Positions 11,507 to 23,790 of a DNA stretch of 64,000 nt are shown here, piece by piece. The notes beneath the pieces were generated by a model. That model saw only the letters and a program-made list of their open reading frames with translations. It made no database searches and was not told the DNA's origin. Source of the DNA: Epiperipatus broadwayi (taxonomy: Eukaryota > Onychophora > Udeonychophora > Euonychophora > Peripatidae); assembly GCA_028023455.1 (NCBI GenBank), contig JAQFVV010000185.1:1687239-1751238 (forward strand). The letters are read 5' to 3'. The translations under genes were made by a program, and so were the position numbers. Numbering within the stretch: position 1 is the first letter of the stretch; each line of letters begins with the position of its first letter.

Positions 11507-11564
11507 CGAGTTGATCAGGAAATATAGCTATGTTCTTCTTTTTTGACATAGCTTGATCAACTCG
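11507..11564. repeat. Short perfect hairpin
   Basis: cgagttgatca (11507-11517) pairs exactly with tgatcaactcg (11554-11564); inside, agctatg pairs with catagct. About 18 paired positions around a T-rich loop. Function unknown. Confidence 0.6.
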
Positions 11565-11611
11565 CGCAAAGTTTATATTAGCATGTAGAGGCCTAACAAA
11601 ACAGAAAATGT

Positions 11612-11613
<2 letters not shown>

Positions 11614-11681
<68 letters not shown>
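11614..11681. repeat. (TA)n microsatellite, about 34 units
   Basis: Uninterrupted alternating TA. Confidence 0.95.
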
Positions 11682-11684
<3 letters not shown>

Positions 11685-12150
11685 AAGTAATATTAGTATT
11701 AGATTATCTGTTATCATGTTGAATGGTTATAATGATAACCATATAACATTTTGGAATATGCGGTAGATCCATGTTGAATCACATCAGATTAAATTATTTT
11801 TTTCCTCTGAATTCTGACAAAAATAACCATCATGGGTGAATCATAAATAAAGCTTATCACACATTGAGCAGATTAAGGTGATACTTTTGTAATGCACTGA
11901 TTTAGTTATCAAATAGGATTAACTAGCCTTTCCTTTTTATCATATCACTAAAGCTGATCCAGAAATAATACTGGGATTTCAAATCATGTATTGGTGTGGT
12001 TGTTTAAACAAGGGATTGATCACTCCTCCCTTTTATATCCCCAAAGGTGTTCTAGAAGTGACACTACAATTATAGACCATATGCAGAATAATCATTTTTT
12101 TAAAACATAATATATATATATATATATTAAAACAAAGATTTGCACGGGTT
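11682..12150. other. AT-rich stretch, no feature seen
   Basis: Only a short TA run near 12110. Nothing else recognised. Confidence 0.5.
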
Positions 12151-12433
12151 AAATATATAAAATACATATTTAGTGGGTTCATCCATGTTAAAAACTTTTA
12201 ATATTAATATACTGATGTTTTGACTTGGTCACACAAGCCATCCACACTGTGGATATATATAAAATACATATTTTGCGGGTTCATCCATGTTAAAAACTTT
12301 TAATATTAATATACTGACATTTCGACTTAGTCACACAAGCCATCCACGGCTTGTGTGACCAAGTCGAAACGTCAGTATATTAATATTAAAAGTTTTTAAC
12401 ATGGATGAACCCGCAAAATATGTATTTTATATA
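12151..12433. repeat. Three copies of the PLE family A terminus: two direct, one inverted
   Basis: Units at 12151-12246 (minus), 12252-12347 (minus) and 12348-12433 (plus) each contain the terminus also seen at 3210-3301: the motif acttggtcacacaag, tactga, a ttaatat tract, catgttaaaaa and gcgggttcatcc. Units 1 and 2 are head to tail; units 2 and 3 meet at a near-palindrome, cacaagccatccacggcttgtg. No coding sequence is attached. I read this as concatenated PLE ends. Confidence 0.82.
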
Positions 12434-13485
12434 TATATATTGCAATTTTATGGGTTTTTTTAGTTGCTTTTTTAAAACCTGATTTTAGAGGACAATAAAT
12501 TAAAATTGTTCATTACCATTCCAAGCTGTATTAACATTGTTGACTTTTATGAACCTATATTTGCACAGAAAAAGTACTTACTTTTGAAATTAAAATTCTT
12601 ATTTTAAATCTATTCATTATAATTATTAAACTCTGAATAAATTTATATTTTTATATAAAAAGTAGCAAATGTTATGCTTCATCATTAATACAATACTCAT
12701 TTTATAATTGTGAAAAAATTATACCATTGCCACTAATAAAAGTGCATATAAAAATATCAGAATATAGCTAGTTTGTTTAAAGAATCATTTATTTACTTTG
12801 TAAACTAAAGATTTAAATACATATAAATGATATATTGTATCATTATATCATTACTTTTGAGAAGAATCATTATTCCTATATTATTATGTCTATTATGTCA
12901 AGCTACTCAAGATGTCATTTGATATGAAAGATTTTCTGAAAAGTCATTAATCATATGATTACTTATTTTAGAGAGATGTATTATTTAAATATCATATAAA
13001 AAATTGGCTCAAACCGTTTCATTTAATTGACCAAACAGACTTCTTTTTTTTTTAAAGCTGAGAATCAATCTAAGAATCTTTTGCTCTTGATTTTATCCCA
13101 CTATTGTATTATACTGCAGAGGGCTATTAACTCAATGTATGCTTTTGTGTAGAAAACATGCAAACAATAAAGTGCATCATGTTTTTAATTATGAGTTTTT
13201 TCTAATAAATCAGAAATTAAAACATTTATATTACAAAAAATCATAATGATACAAAAATTGTATATATAATAATAATTAGAAACAATAAATTCTTACAACA
13301 GCTATATAAATATCAAATTTTTTAAACACATAAAAAGTCTTTTTCAACACGTGATGTGGTGCTCTTTTCAAATGTTAATAATCTATTACAGATGCAAAAA
13401 CCTCAAGCGTTCAATAATGAAATTAAAACAACCAATACTAATTAAAATCATTAAAATAAATCAAAACCTACATATAAATCCAGTA
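12434..13485. other. AT-rich stretch, no feature seen
   Basis: Nothing recognised beyond homopolymer runs. Confidence 0.5.
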
Positions 13486-13858
13486 ATTACAAAATAATTG
13501 ATTATATCATAATATAATAAATAAAATAAATTACATGCATTTTTTTTTACAATTATATATATGTCAATTTATATAATTTTCCATGCATTTTTAATTAACC
13601 AATTATTAACCAAATTTATAGAAGTCTTGTAAATATTCATACAATTATTTAAATTATTTTTAGTATATATTTCGTATATTTAAATAATTTAAATAATTGT
13701 ATGAATATTTACAAGACTTCTATAAATTTGTTTAATAACTGGTTATATAAAAATGAATGGAAAATTATATAAATTGACATATATATATATAATTGTAAAA
13801 AAAATGCATGTAATTTATTTTATTTATTATATTATGATATAATCAATTATTTTGTAAT
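13486..13858. repeat. AT-rich long palindrome, ~180-bp arms
   Basis: The left arm from attacaaaataattg (13486) is mirrored by caattattttgtaat ending at 13858. Landmarks in both arms include gattatatcataatataat, ttccat and attcatacaattatttaaa, with a short centre near 13665-13680. Small insertions make the arms imperfect near taattaaccaattatt. Probably a foldback or MITE-type insertion without coding capacity. Confidence 0.85.
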
Positions 13859-14700
13859 AAAATATTATGCACAAATAAAATCAAAAGTAAAAACAACATT
13901 TTAAAGAAAATAACCTAGTTTTTTTTAATAATAATAACAACAACAGTAATGATATTATTTTTTGAATGTTAACAATAAATTTAATATATAGTTGATAATT
14001 TATAATAGAAGGGTTGTTTAACATAACTGATTTAGTTTAACATTTAGGCATAAGGATATTATCATTATTTTTAATTTTTTTGCCCCATTCTTTTAAATTA
14101 CTATGAAAAGGGATCCATATTTAACTATAAAAATAGCTTTAATATTTACAATTAATTAATTTAAAATAATTGTCATTATATTAAAATCCCATCATAGTCA
14201 CAGTACATACATAGAAGATTATATAAATTACAATCATAAATAGATAGATTAAGTTTCAGAATATAGAATCCTGTTTACTACTAGGATTTTTTCAAGGACA
14301 ATTTTGTGTAGATATATAATCAAACTTTCATATTCTATAATTAATACATTATGTTGCACAAATTCTTAAAATAATGTTATACATTCTTTTGCAAATTCAG
14401 TCCTTTGATAATCAAATATGATATGCTATAATGAAAAACTATATAAATGAATACTATTAAATTTACAACTTTACTTAAATGTTTGCCAAAAAATGTCAGG
14501 GGGAGATGTTACCTTCAATACCAATCATCTCATATAGTTTGATGATCATTTTAGAATGAAATTAAAATCTTTAGGATTTACTAGAAATAATTTTGATAAA
14601 AAAGTAATTATGACAGAATTTTAATTTTACTAAAAACAACAATTCATAATGATTGAACTTTGGCATATTTAATTCTTAAGTTTCCCTTATGATTATTCTA
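13859..14700. other. AT-rich stretch, no feature seen
   Basis: No recognised element. Confidence 0.5.
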
Positions 14701-15795
14701 ATTATAATACTTATCTGATAGCCAATCAGATGTTGTGATGGCTATCTGAATAGTGATCAAATAATAAATACAAGACAATGAATTTTATGAGAAAAGGGCT
14801 GTCTACCCTCTTCTCTACTGGTCTTTCCATATGTCTAAGCCAGTCTAAAGCATTTAGATTTGAAATCATGAAGGTTTAAATATCTTCACATTTAAGTCAC
14901 TGAGTCTAAATTACAAACATACAGTGTGAAATCCTACAATTTACTATGCAGTAGTTTTTTAGATGTTATAAATTGCAGTAATGTATGTAAATAATATTTA
15001 TTTTATAAAGCACAGACAGTTTGAAATTAAATTGAAATGCTGCAAACCTCTTGCATTTATTATAACTATAATACTTATCTGACAACCAATCAGATATTGT
15101 GATGGCTGTCTGAATAGCGATCAAACTGTAAACACAAGACAAAGAATTTTATGAGAAAAGGGCAGTCCACCCTCTTCTCTACTTGCCTTTCTATATATCT
15201 AAGACAATCTAAAGCATTTAGGTTTGAAAGCTTGAAGCTTTAAATATCTTCACATTTAATTCACTGAGTCTAAATTACAAACATACAGTGCAAAATCTTA
15301 TGATTTACTACACAGTAGTTTTTAGATATTATAAATTGCAGTAATGTATTCTCATTATAATAAATGTGAGGGGTTTACAGCCTTTTAATTTAATTTAAAA
15401 CTGTCTGCACTTTATAAAATAAATATTATTTACATACATTATTACAATTTATAATATCTAAAAACTATTGCATAGTAAATCATAGGATTTCACAATATAT
15501 GTTTGTAATTTAGACTCAGTGAGTTAATGTGAAGATATTTAAACCCTCACTCTTTCAAACCTAAATGCTTTAGACTGGCTTAGATATATATAGAAAGAAA
15601 GTAGAAAAGAGGATGAACCACCTTTTTCTCATAAAATACTTTGTCTCATGTTTACAGTTTGATCGCTATTCAGACAACCATTACAATATTTGATTGGCTG
15701 TCAGATAAGTATTATAATCATAATAAGCATGAGAGGTTTGCAACCTTTCAATTTAATTTCAAACTGCCTGCACTTTATAAAATAAATATTATTCA
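14701..15795. repeat. Composite block of three diverged repeat copies (X-Y-X-Y'-X'-Y')
   Basis: X (~285 bp) begins attataatacttatctga and runs through gccaatcagat, ctcttctctact, aaagcattta, cactgagtctaaattaca and gcagtaatgtat. Y (~80 bp) is aataatatttattttataaa, then a gcagacagttt-like and tgcaaacctc-like part. Order: X 14701-14985, Y 14986-15065, X 15066-15350, then inverted Y' 15351-15432, X' 15433-15718, Y' 15719-15795. No coding capacity. Each X starts with a small hairpin (gatagcc/ggctatc). Likely a non-autonomous transposon that inserted repeatedly into itself. Confidence 0.85.
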
Positions 15796-16700
15796 CTTAT
15801 TATTATTCATTGTCCTTCAAGTTGTGTTATGCTCAATCTCTCATTTATGAGAAAGCCATTATATTTTATGTCATCACTTGTAACAGTCTAAAAATTTTTA
15901 AAACATGCAGTAAAAACATAATATCCTATGATTCAAATGTTACTCTTTAGATGATAAATTTCAAGTTGACTGCAGATTTTTCAAAGAGCAGTAAATATTT
16001 ACTCTGTAAACATCAGTAGTACAAAAATTTAATCTAAATCTTTAGCATCAGTATTAATGAGCCAGAAGGTATTACATTAATCAAATACTATATGTATTAC
16101 ATTTAATATGGATTACACTGCATGGCTGCAGAATTTACAAAACTAAAAGACAGAATATTTCATTAAAGGAATATAAGTACTTTTATAAAATTAGTTGGTA
16201 TAAAGGATTTTTGTTCTAAAGAATTTATTATATGTAAGTTGGTCATAGTTTTTGTATTGACATAATGGAGAGTCATAGGATAATAATATTCAAAGACTTT
16301 TTATAAAATGTTGAAAATATTGCATTATAATCATAAAGTCAAGATTAATGATAGGGAATCTATTATGCAAAAAAAAAAAAAAACATGTTTGTTGAAAAAA
16401 GTATTGAAATGTATGAACAGAAATGGACTTCCTCAAATGTATTTTATGGTAAATTTAAGCATGATCTTTAAGGAAAAGTGGGATCAATTTTAAATTTTAA
16501 AGATTATCTTAAGAATACTCAAGAATTTGTTTTATTGATTACTTTTATTGGAAGTCATGAGTGATGATGGAATAAAGTGACAATCAACATTTAAGCAAGA
16601 CACTGTAAGGTTTATAAAGAAAATGTTTCGGTAAGATGGCAGAATGTTCGTAAAGAAATTTTTTTTTGGATATGTTTATAAACAATATTACAAAATAGTC
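15796..16700. other. AT-rich stretch, no feature seen
   Basis: A 61-codon frame at 16308-16493 contains a poly-Lys run from poly-A and resembles nothing; I do not call it a gene. Confidence 0.5.
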
Positions 16701-16958
16701 AAAATAAGAGTCATAGATCACATGATTCAATTCTCTTAAGCTTGTAAGATGTAAATAATGAGGATTGTCAATTCCTCAACAAACTTTGTGATAAATGCTT
16801 AGCTAGAAAAAGCCACGACCCCCTCCCCCCAAAAAAAAAACAACCTCTGACCATGGTTTCATGCTTTGGCACTCCTCAGAGAGGTGCTAGGATAGATTTA
16901 GACACTAGATCTTACAAGCTTAAGAGAATTGGGTCATGTGATCTATGACTCTTATTTT
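16701..16958. mobile_element. MITE-like element with 50-bp terminal inverted repeats
   Basis: 16701-16750 and 16909-16958 are reverse complements with about two mismatches (aaaataagagtcatagatc at the left end, gatctatgactcttatttt at the right). The 158-bp interior has a C-then-A homopolymer run at about 16819-16841. There is no coding capacity. I see no convincing target-site duplication. The interior recurs inverted at 17160-17345 without these outer repeats. Confidence 0.8.
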
Positions 16959-17159
16959 CACTAGTTATAGTCTCTGCTTTAAGTCTTACGTGATGTTATA
17001 TTGCTAAGACTACTAATATATGGTATGGCTGAAGATCTCTCAGTCCCATATAGCTATTTGAGTTGAATAGCTGGTTTGAAGACATGTAGGTGTCTGAAAA
17101 ATTCAGATTTTCCAATCAATAAATAACTTTTAGATAAATAGTGGCTTTGGGTTGGTATT

Positions 17160-17345
17160 TTTAGATCTAGCGTCTAAACCTATCCTAGCGCCTTTCTGAA
17201 TAGTGTCAAATCACGAAACCTCGGTCAGAGGTTTGGGGGGGGGGGGTTTCTGACAGAGATATTTTAAATGCTTTTTCTGGCTAAGCATTCATCACAAAGC
17301 TGGTTGAGGAATTGGCAATCCCCATTGTTAATATTACAAGATATT
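17160..17345 (-). repeat. Inverted copy of the MITE interior
   Basis: Reverse complement of about 16741-16912: shared blocks include aattcctcaa, gtgat.aatgctta, agaaaaagc, the C/A run (here a G run at 17233-17246), cctctgacc and gctaggatag. It lacks the 50-bp outer repeats of its partner, so the repeated unit and the 50-bp ends have separate histories. Confidence 0.8.
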
Positions 17346-17754
17346 ATGTAACAATTAAAGGACTAGTGTGTAATATTTACAAGTGTTTTATTTCTAAAAT
17401 CCATTTATATAAACCAAGTGAGAGGGATACATAAAAATTCCATGCGGAGTCAAGAGACAAATATATAGAGAAATAAAGTAAAAGTGTTTGTGCTGCTGAA
17501 AAATTATAAACAAATCTGCTACAATATTTTTTAAAAAGTGTAAGTGGTAAGAAAAGTAACAGTATTTTTTTGTTGTTTATCGAGAACAGACGATAAATGA
17601 ATATATTGGAGTAATTTGCAAATAAATGAAATCACTTTATTTCTAACGACTTCAAATAGTTAAATAATAATTATATTATAAAAAATGATTAATAATGAAT
17701 CTATTCTAAGTGAATGAATCTACATAATAATTACATAAATAATCAAAGACTTAA
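17346..17754. other. AT-rich stretch, no feature seen
   Basis: Nothing recognised. Confidence 0.5.
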
Positions 17755-17845
17755 TAGCTTGGAGGATCAAATGATCTTTCTTTTGAGAAGTGAGAGGTTC
17801 TTGAGACCACCGCTATACCACTCTCTTAAACTGCGCAGGGGCGAT
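17755..17845 (-). repeat. tRNA-derived SINE head (probable)
   Basis: On the minus strand gtggtatagcggtggtctca resembles a pol III A box region (TGGNNNAGCGGT), and gatcatttgatcc about 45 bases downstream is a weak B box. The sequence is too irregular to fold as a tRNA, so a decayed SINE head is more likely than a tRNA gene. Confidence 0.4.
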
Positions 17846-20689
17846 TTTGTAAGCATTAAAATATCGAACATTTTTTCCACTTAACAGGGTAGAAGAGCTA
17901 CGTATAATATTTGAGATCAGAAGTATTAGAATTGAGTTTCTACCCAGATATCTTTAGTCATTAAGTCCACCAGTCTATCACTTAGTCGATTTACTAATTT
18001 ATGTCACTTTTTAATATTAACTAAACTGATATCTTTTTTATTATCATCGAGTATTATTTTAATTTTAAAAATGATAGTGCTAAAAAATATTTCCAAAAAA
18101 AAAAAAAATTTAGATGTTTGATCTTTTTTCTATAAAATATTAAGTTTTTAAAAAAGATACTGTCATACGATATTCAATTTATGACAAATCCCATCACTCT
18201 CTCTCTCTACAGTTTAGAGATAAATTGACAATAAGAGAACAAAAAAAAAAAACAGCCATCAGTTCATCCTTATTACTTGTACAGCATCTGCGATCTCAAA
18301 TTAGGTGTGTAATAACAATCCATTAAATGAACTTTAAATTCTTAATCAATGTGTCACTAAAGAAGAAAGAAAAATGGGTGGCAACATTAAAATGTTTTCT
18401 ACAGCAATCTGATAAAGCGTAAAAAAAAGAAGAAGTTATTTATACTTAAAGTACAATTAATTCGCTAATTAGTTTTTAAGAAAGACATTATCAAACGTCT
18501 TAATTCTATAACATCAACGATTTATAAAAGTCTGACTAAAACAAATAAATCTCTTGTAAAAAATAAAATTGGATGTTCAAAATTTTGACTAAATATACAT
18601 TATTAAATCTATTAATTTTATATTATAATAATAAATATATATTGCTTTATTAAAATAAATTAATTTGTAAATTGTTATGTTCCTACACAAGATTTTAAAA
18701 AAAAAAGATTTAAAATATTTTTTATTGACTAGCGAAATGTGTTTTAGAAAGTCGTAGATGAGGTTTATTTTATTTATAAATGTTTAATTAAAAATAACAA
18801 TAATAAAAATAATAATTTATGGTGAGTAGATTGCAGTAGTTTTTGGTATAGAAGTAGAGCTTTTTAATGAAACTAGCCGAACAAATTCATACAAGAAATA
18901 TAAAATGAAAAAATATAACATCTAAAATAATTTGAAATACTTTAAATATGTTAGTTTGTAGACAACACTATCCATTAAGTTAAAGAAATTAAACACAACT
19001 AAAAACAATGAATTATGAATATTTCATTATAGAATTATTTAAAAGTAAATGAAGTAAATATGAAAATTTTACTTATACCTGGATAAAATTTACTTATATT
19101 CATGTGTTCAAACATTATTTCAAATTGTGCAGAAGAATATTGTTACAAATTTCTATATATCAAATCTAAAATTTTATGCATAAACAGAATTTGATTCAAT
19201 TAATAATCAGGAATCATCATTAACTTAATTGACCTAATACTAATGATGATCAATAAAGTAAATCTAAGAGATCACATGATGTATCGAGTGACAGTTGAGC
19301 ATAAAACATTACTCAGTTTATCTAAGCTGACTTTTTAAAATTTTTACTCAGCTATACATTTATCTAGGAATCACTACACTGCCCATAATATAAAGATAAT
19401 AACTATTAATAAAATTCAGTAGAGTGTACAAATAATTGGAAATATGCCATTCAGAATAGGAAAATATGAGCAGACATGGACTTGATAGGCATAATGATGT
19501 TCTTAATTAACTTTTCAAAGGTTTTATTTATTTAAATTTGCCACTACCTTCTACACACCAATAATTTTTTTACAGTTTTTACCTTGTTCAAGAACCAACC
19601 CCAAATAAAAAAAAAGTTAGAATAAAATGTATTCAGAAGTACATCTTCCACTAGGTCTTGGATATTTAAAATATAACATCAGATTTATAGCAGTTTGTTC
19701 AGATATTTCATTTTATCTAACAATGTGGAGAACAATATGTTTTAAATACATTTTAATTTCGTTTATATATAATGCACAAGTCATCTAATATGTGTTATGA
19801 TCATTATTTAATTATTAGCTATATTTTCATTAATACATTGGTTGCAAATATAAAACTATTTATTGACAAATTTTGCCTTTAATTGGTATGTGTGAGTTCA
19901 TTTGTGAAAAATAATTGTAAATAAGGCTAGTGTATTATATATAACTACATAATCTATATTACTAATGATATAGTAAAACAAGAAAATAGTCATAAAGTAC
20001 TTACTATGATGAAAATTTTATGGCAAAGCATCTAAAAATTTTGATGATCTCCAGGAGTTTAATGTTGGCTTGGTGATATTAATAATAGCATTTACAGTAA
20101 TGATATATCATTGTAATCATAATAATAATTACTATAACAATAATAATAACAATAATGACAATAATAATAACTATGAATAATAATAATGCCATGAAAATAG
20201 TTTATATTATATCTGAAATGAATCCCAGAATGCTCCCCAAAATCATACTTTAGTCACCATGTTTCAGAACCATAATCCAAGCATTAATAGCAATATTATG
20301 CAATCTTTTTAATAAATGATTGGTATCTTAATATTGGACCCACCAAAGGTGTGTGTTTATTTTTAGTATATGACATTCAATTAATAAAAGAGCATATGAG
20401 AAATAATGGTGTGAATGACAATACATAATCATCTATCACTTGGTAGACCACTTGCTCAATCATGCACACAGTAATGTATGCAATTAATTCATCATGTATA
20501 TAATTAATTCATTATATTAAAGTATTTTTATTGTCTAAACTTATTGGAGTCATTCAAATTCCTTTTCTCCACTTCCGCAAGTACAACTATGTATGTGCAT
20601 ATTTTAATTTAGTTAATATTGAGTCTCTTTGTCTTCTCTGCTTTACTAGTGGGCTGGATTTAAAATAAATTCTCATATGCCATCATTAT
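17846..20689. other. AT-rich stretch; degenerate AAT/AAC microsatellite near 20120-20190
   Basis: A CT run at about 18195-18207 and an imperfect ataataacaataatgac-type microsatellite near 20120-20190. No coding or exon signal recognised. Confidence 0.5.
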
Positions 20690-21005
20690 ATGTTATTAAT
20701 TAGGTGTTTGATCTGAGGTTTGGGGAATGAGTTCGAATCCAGGTTGGTCCCTACCTAAATCTGGGGGCTTGACTGAGTTTGAAGTACATTTGGTGAGTTT
20801 CAGCTCATGTTAAATGAATAAACATGTTTTGACTGGTACATAGGATTTTTTTCCTGGGTTTTGGCACTAATTTTTAACAGTTGACATAACCTCCCCAACC
20901 TAATCTGCACCACCAGGCCATTTGTACCTGGAAAATTTATACAGTAGGCAGATATGCTTGGGAAATATTCCCTTTTTATCAAACCAAAAGCACCAGTCAC
21001 TAGCT
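20690..21005 (+). repeat. tRNA-derived SINE
   Basis: A B box, gagttcgaatccagg, lies at about 20731-20745, with an A-box-like ttaattaggtg 35-40 bases before it. The ~250-bp body is distinctly GC-richer than the flanks and contains cctaaatctggg and ggatttttttcctgggttt, both of which recur, fused together, in reverse at 52949-52977. It also shares ttgactggtaca with the composite repeat at 31255 and 63485. Promoter boxes plus repeated body support a SINE. Confidence 0.6.
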
Positions 21006-22811
21006 CAGGGAGAAGCTGAGGTTAAAGTATCACACTGAATATTTAAATTTTTAATTATGAATTTTAAATATTATTAAAAAAATAAGTTTCTGCCAAAATT
21101 AATTCAACAAAACATTTTATTATAACGCATACATATATTAAAGGAAAATTCTGAAAATATAATTAACTAAATATATTTGAATTAAATTATATGCACAGAT
21201 GGAAGCATTTAATATATTTAAATACAATTTTCATATTTTAATAAGCATGAATATGCTACATAGATTACACATATATTCAACCCAATTTCTTTTAATCCTA
21301 GGCCAAAGGTTTGCATTTAACCCAAAACTAGCTTACTGACATACCGATTTGACCAATGCAAATTGAGATTATTAGCATAACACAATCATGCTAACAGGAA
21401 TTTTTATCTGTAGCATGATATCATTTGAGAAATAAAGAAGCATGGTGGGAAAGAATGAGCACCTTCCCCATGATACAAGAAAAATAATATTTGAAATATA
21501 TATGTAGGAGTTACTCTGAAAAATGAGTATAGCAGTCTTTGTTGGCTTACTGTGCCAGTCAGACCATAAGTAAATCAATAGTGTAGGAAACACATCCACG
21601 ACCATTGATAACGTGATGGGTCATATGTTCAGGTGGGTATTATGCCCTGCATTGTATTGTGGTACAAGGGAATGAATATCCAATGCACCTACTCAGATTA
21701 CATTGAAATAAAACATCCATACATCTATTCACCAGCACTGATCCAACTATGAAACAATTAGCCCAAAACTAGCACCCTTAAACTAAACAATCATGAATCT
21801 ATGCAGCCCTTTATGCTTATCTTTTTTTAATTATTAATTTAAACAAAATTTATGAGAATGGAAATGATATCAAACACATATATAAAATATAATAAATAAT
21901 TTAAAATTTTAGTCAGATAAGAGAAAGATTTCTTTTAAAGTTAAGTGACATTTAAAATACTTGAAAAGTTTGCATTATGTAATTAATGTTCATACTTCAT
22001 TTAAAAGAAAGGTTTATACTTTCCAATGCTGTAGGTAAAGTCCATCTTTGCAGTCCTTAATACATGGTAGAATTCAAAGTTCTTTCCATTGTATATTGTT
22101 TTATGTGGAAAGACATTCCATTGCTGCCAGTTTCTCAGGAACCATCATGCTTTGAATACTGCTTCAGCTGCTGCAAACACGGAAAATGTAAATTATTGCT
22201 GATCCTACATTTTGGAAATCCGCAATACACTTATAAATATATTTAACAAAACACAATCAGCAAGAACCATCCAAAAATCCTCAATCCAACTTCAAAGTTT
22301 TTTTTATATATATTTCTGAAATCATATCAGAAAATTCCAGAATTAATCTTACATGGTTTGACTTTTCTCTGTGGAAAGTATATTTATTTTCATTCTTATT
22401 GGTCAGGTTTCTTTAGAGCGGGAACTCAAAAATTTTATCACTAGTATTTTTTAAATTTATCTCTTATCTGACTTTATGCCCAAGGGCCTGTTTGCAATTA
22501 TGTCAATATAGAAAATCATTTCCACTCTAAGATTAAAAATAACTAATTAGCACCTTGTTTTTAGATTTTAACTTTAAAGAATTATATAATTCGTTTGCCA
22601 TCTGTGCATTCTATAAATTAATTCAAATAAAATTATTAAATTCTTTCTTTTTTATATTATATTTCTACTTGAGATGATTTTATAATTTTTTTTCACATTT
22701 ATTAGAAAGAAATATAATGACATATACCTATTCCTTTACAATACAAACATATATATCATGACCAATCTTTTATGTTTACCCACAGAGGCCAAACTTTCCA
22801 TTACAGTATTA
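21006..22811. other. AT-rich DNA with a GC-richer part at 21290-21830 and 22030-22230
   Basis: The phrase cccaaaactagc occurs twice (21319 and 21754) in the first GC-richer part, hinting at an old repeat. Short frames near 21372-21605 and 22064-22246 resemble no family. Confidence 0.35.
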
Positions 22812-22979
22812 CCACTCAGTGCAATCCAGAATAATATGTGGATGCAGGAAGGTTTCTGCATAACCCCCATCTAGTGGCTACTCATCAAAGTTATGGATAT
22901 TGGATGAATAGGCATTAGATAGGGATTTTATACATTAACCTTCCTGCATCCATTGCTTACTCTGTCTTGCACTGAGTGG
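22812..22979. mobile_element. MITE-like element, ~168 bp
   Basis: Ends ccactcagtgc (22812) and gcactgagtgg (ending 22979) are exact inverted repeats, and further in tggatgcaggaaggtt pairs with aaccttcctgcatcca. No coding capacity. Its right two-thirds (from ggatattggatga) recurs at 40508-40607, confirming that it is a dispersed family. Confidence 0.75.
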
Positions 22980-23004
22980 GGCTATTATATGGTGAATATA
23001 GTGG

Positions 23005-23052
23005 AAACACATACACACATACATATACATATATATATATATATATATATAG
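23005..23052. repeat. CA/TA microsatellite
   Basis: acacatacacacatacat followed by an uninterrupted TA run. Confidence 0.9.
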
Positions 23053-23695
23053 TAACTGAAATAATGGACATTTGTAACTGAATGAAGGACATTTGCGACA
23101 GAAATAATAATAAATTGATAGAAAATGATCCATTATTAACATATATGTTTATCCAATCTGTTATTTGTAACAGTAAGTAAACATTGTCACAGTATAGATA
23201 AATAGATGAGTGATGAAATGATAGTTGCTATAATTCAATAACTAAATCTAACATTATAGCCCGATTGCATATCCTAACATTAATTCTGTCACATTAGTAA
23301 TGAAATAAATAAATTATCTCATTTCTCCATATAAAATAACAACAATGACAATTAAAACTATCATCATTAAAGATTTAATAATATCTAAATATTGGGGATG
23401 TCATTTGAACAATAAAACATACTGGCCATTGTCATCAAATAAAAGAATATTAAATATAGCAACTGAATAAAATTACCCACTTTGAGATTCCTGGAGTGCT
23501 TTATGCTTATCTCCCATACTAGGTTCTTTTAACAAAGAATCCTTCCTATTCTTCTTTCCAACCATATAAGACCATTCATGGTCATATGCACACCCTGGTG
23601 CTATTCATGACAACTTATAAAAATCTATATTCTATAAAGCTAATATTATGAAGTTGGAAAGGGATTATATCACTCTTTATTCAGTTTAGCTAAGT
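23053..23695. other. AT-rich stretch, no feature seen
   Basis: Nothing recognised. Confidence 0.5.
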
Positions 23696-23699
23696 ATAT

Positions 23700-23790
23700 G
23701 TGTTTTCCCACGAGCGCCACTAGATTGTTTTAAATCTAGATAAATATCTGTTTAAAGTGTACTGAGTTCAAACTCATTCGGTACATTTTT
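23700..23790 (+). repeat. Possible SINE head
   Basis: gagttcaaactc (about 23765-23776) is a plausible B box, with cgagcgccactagat upstream as a possible A-box region. Weak: the spacing is long and no body repeat was found. Confidence 0.25.

Noticed and set aside
17755-17845. A genuine tRNA gene
   Set aside because: Only box-like words are present; the stems of a cloverleaf do not pair, so a SINE remnant is more likely.
22064-22246. 60-codon frame with several cysteines
   Set aside because: Cysteine spacing fits no zinc-binding family and the frame is isolated.
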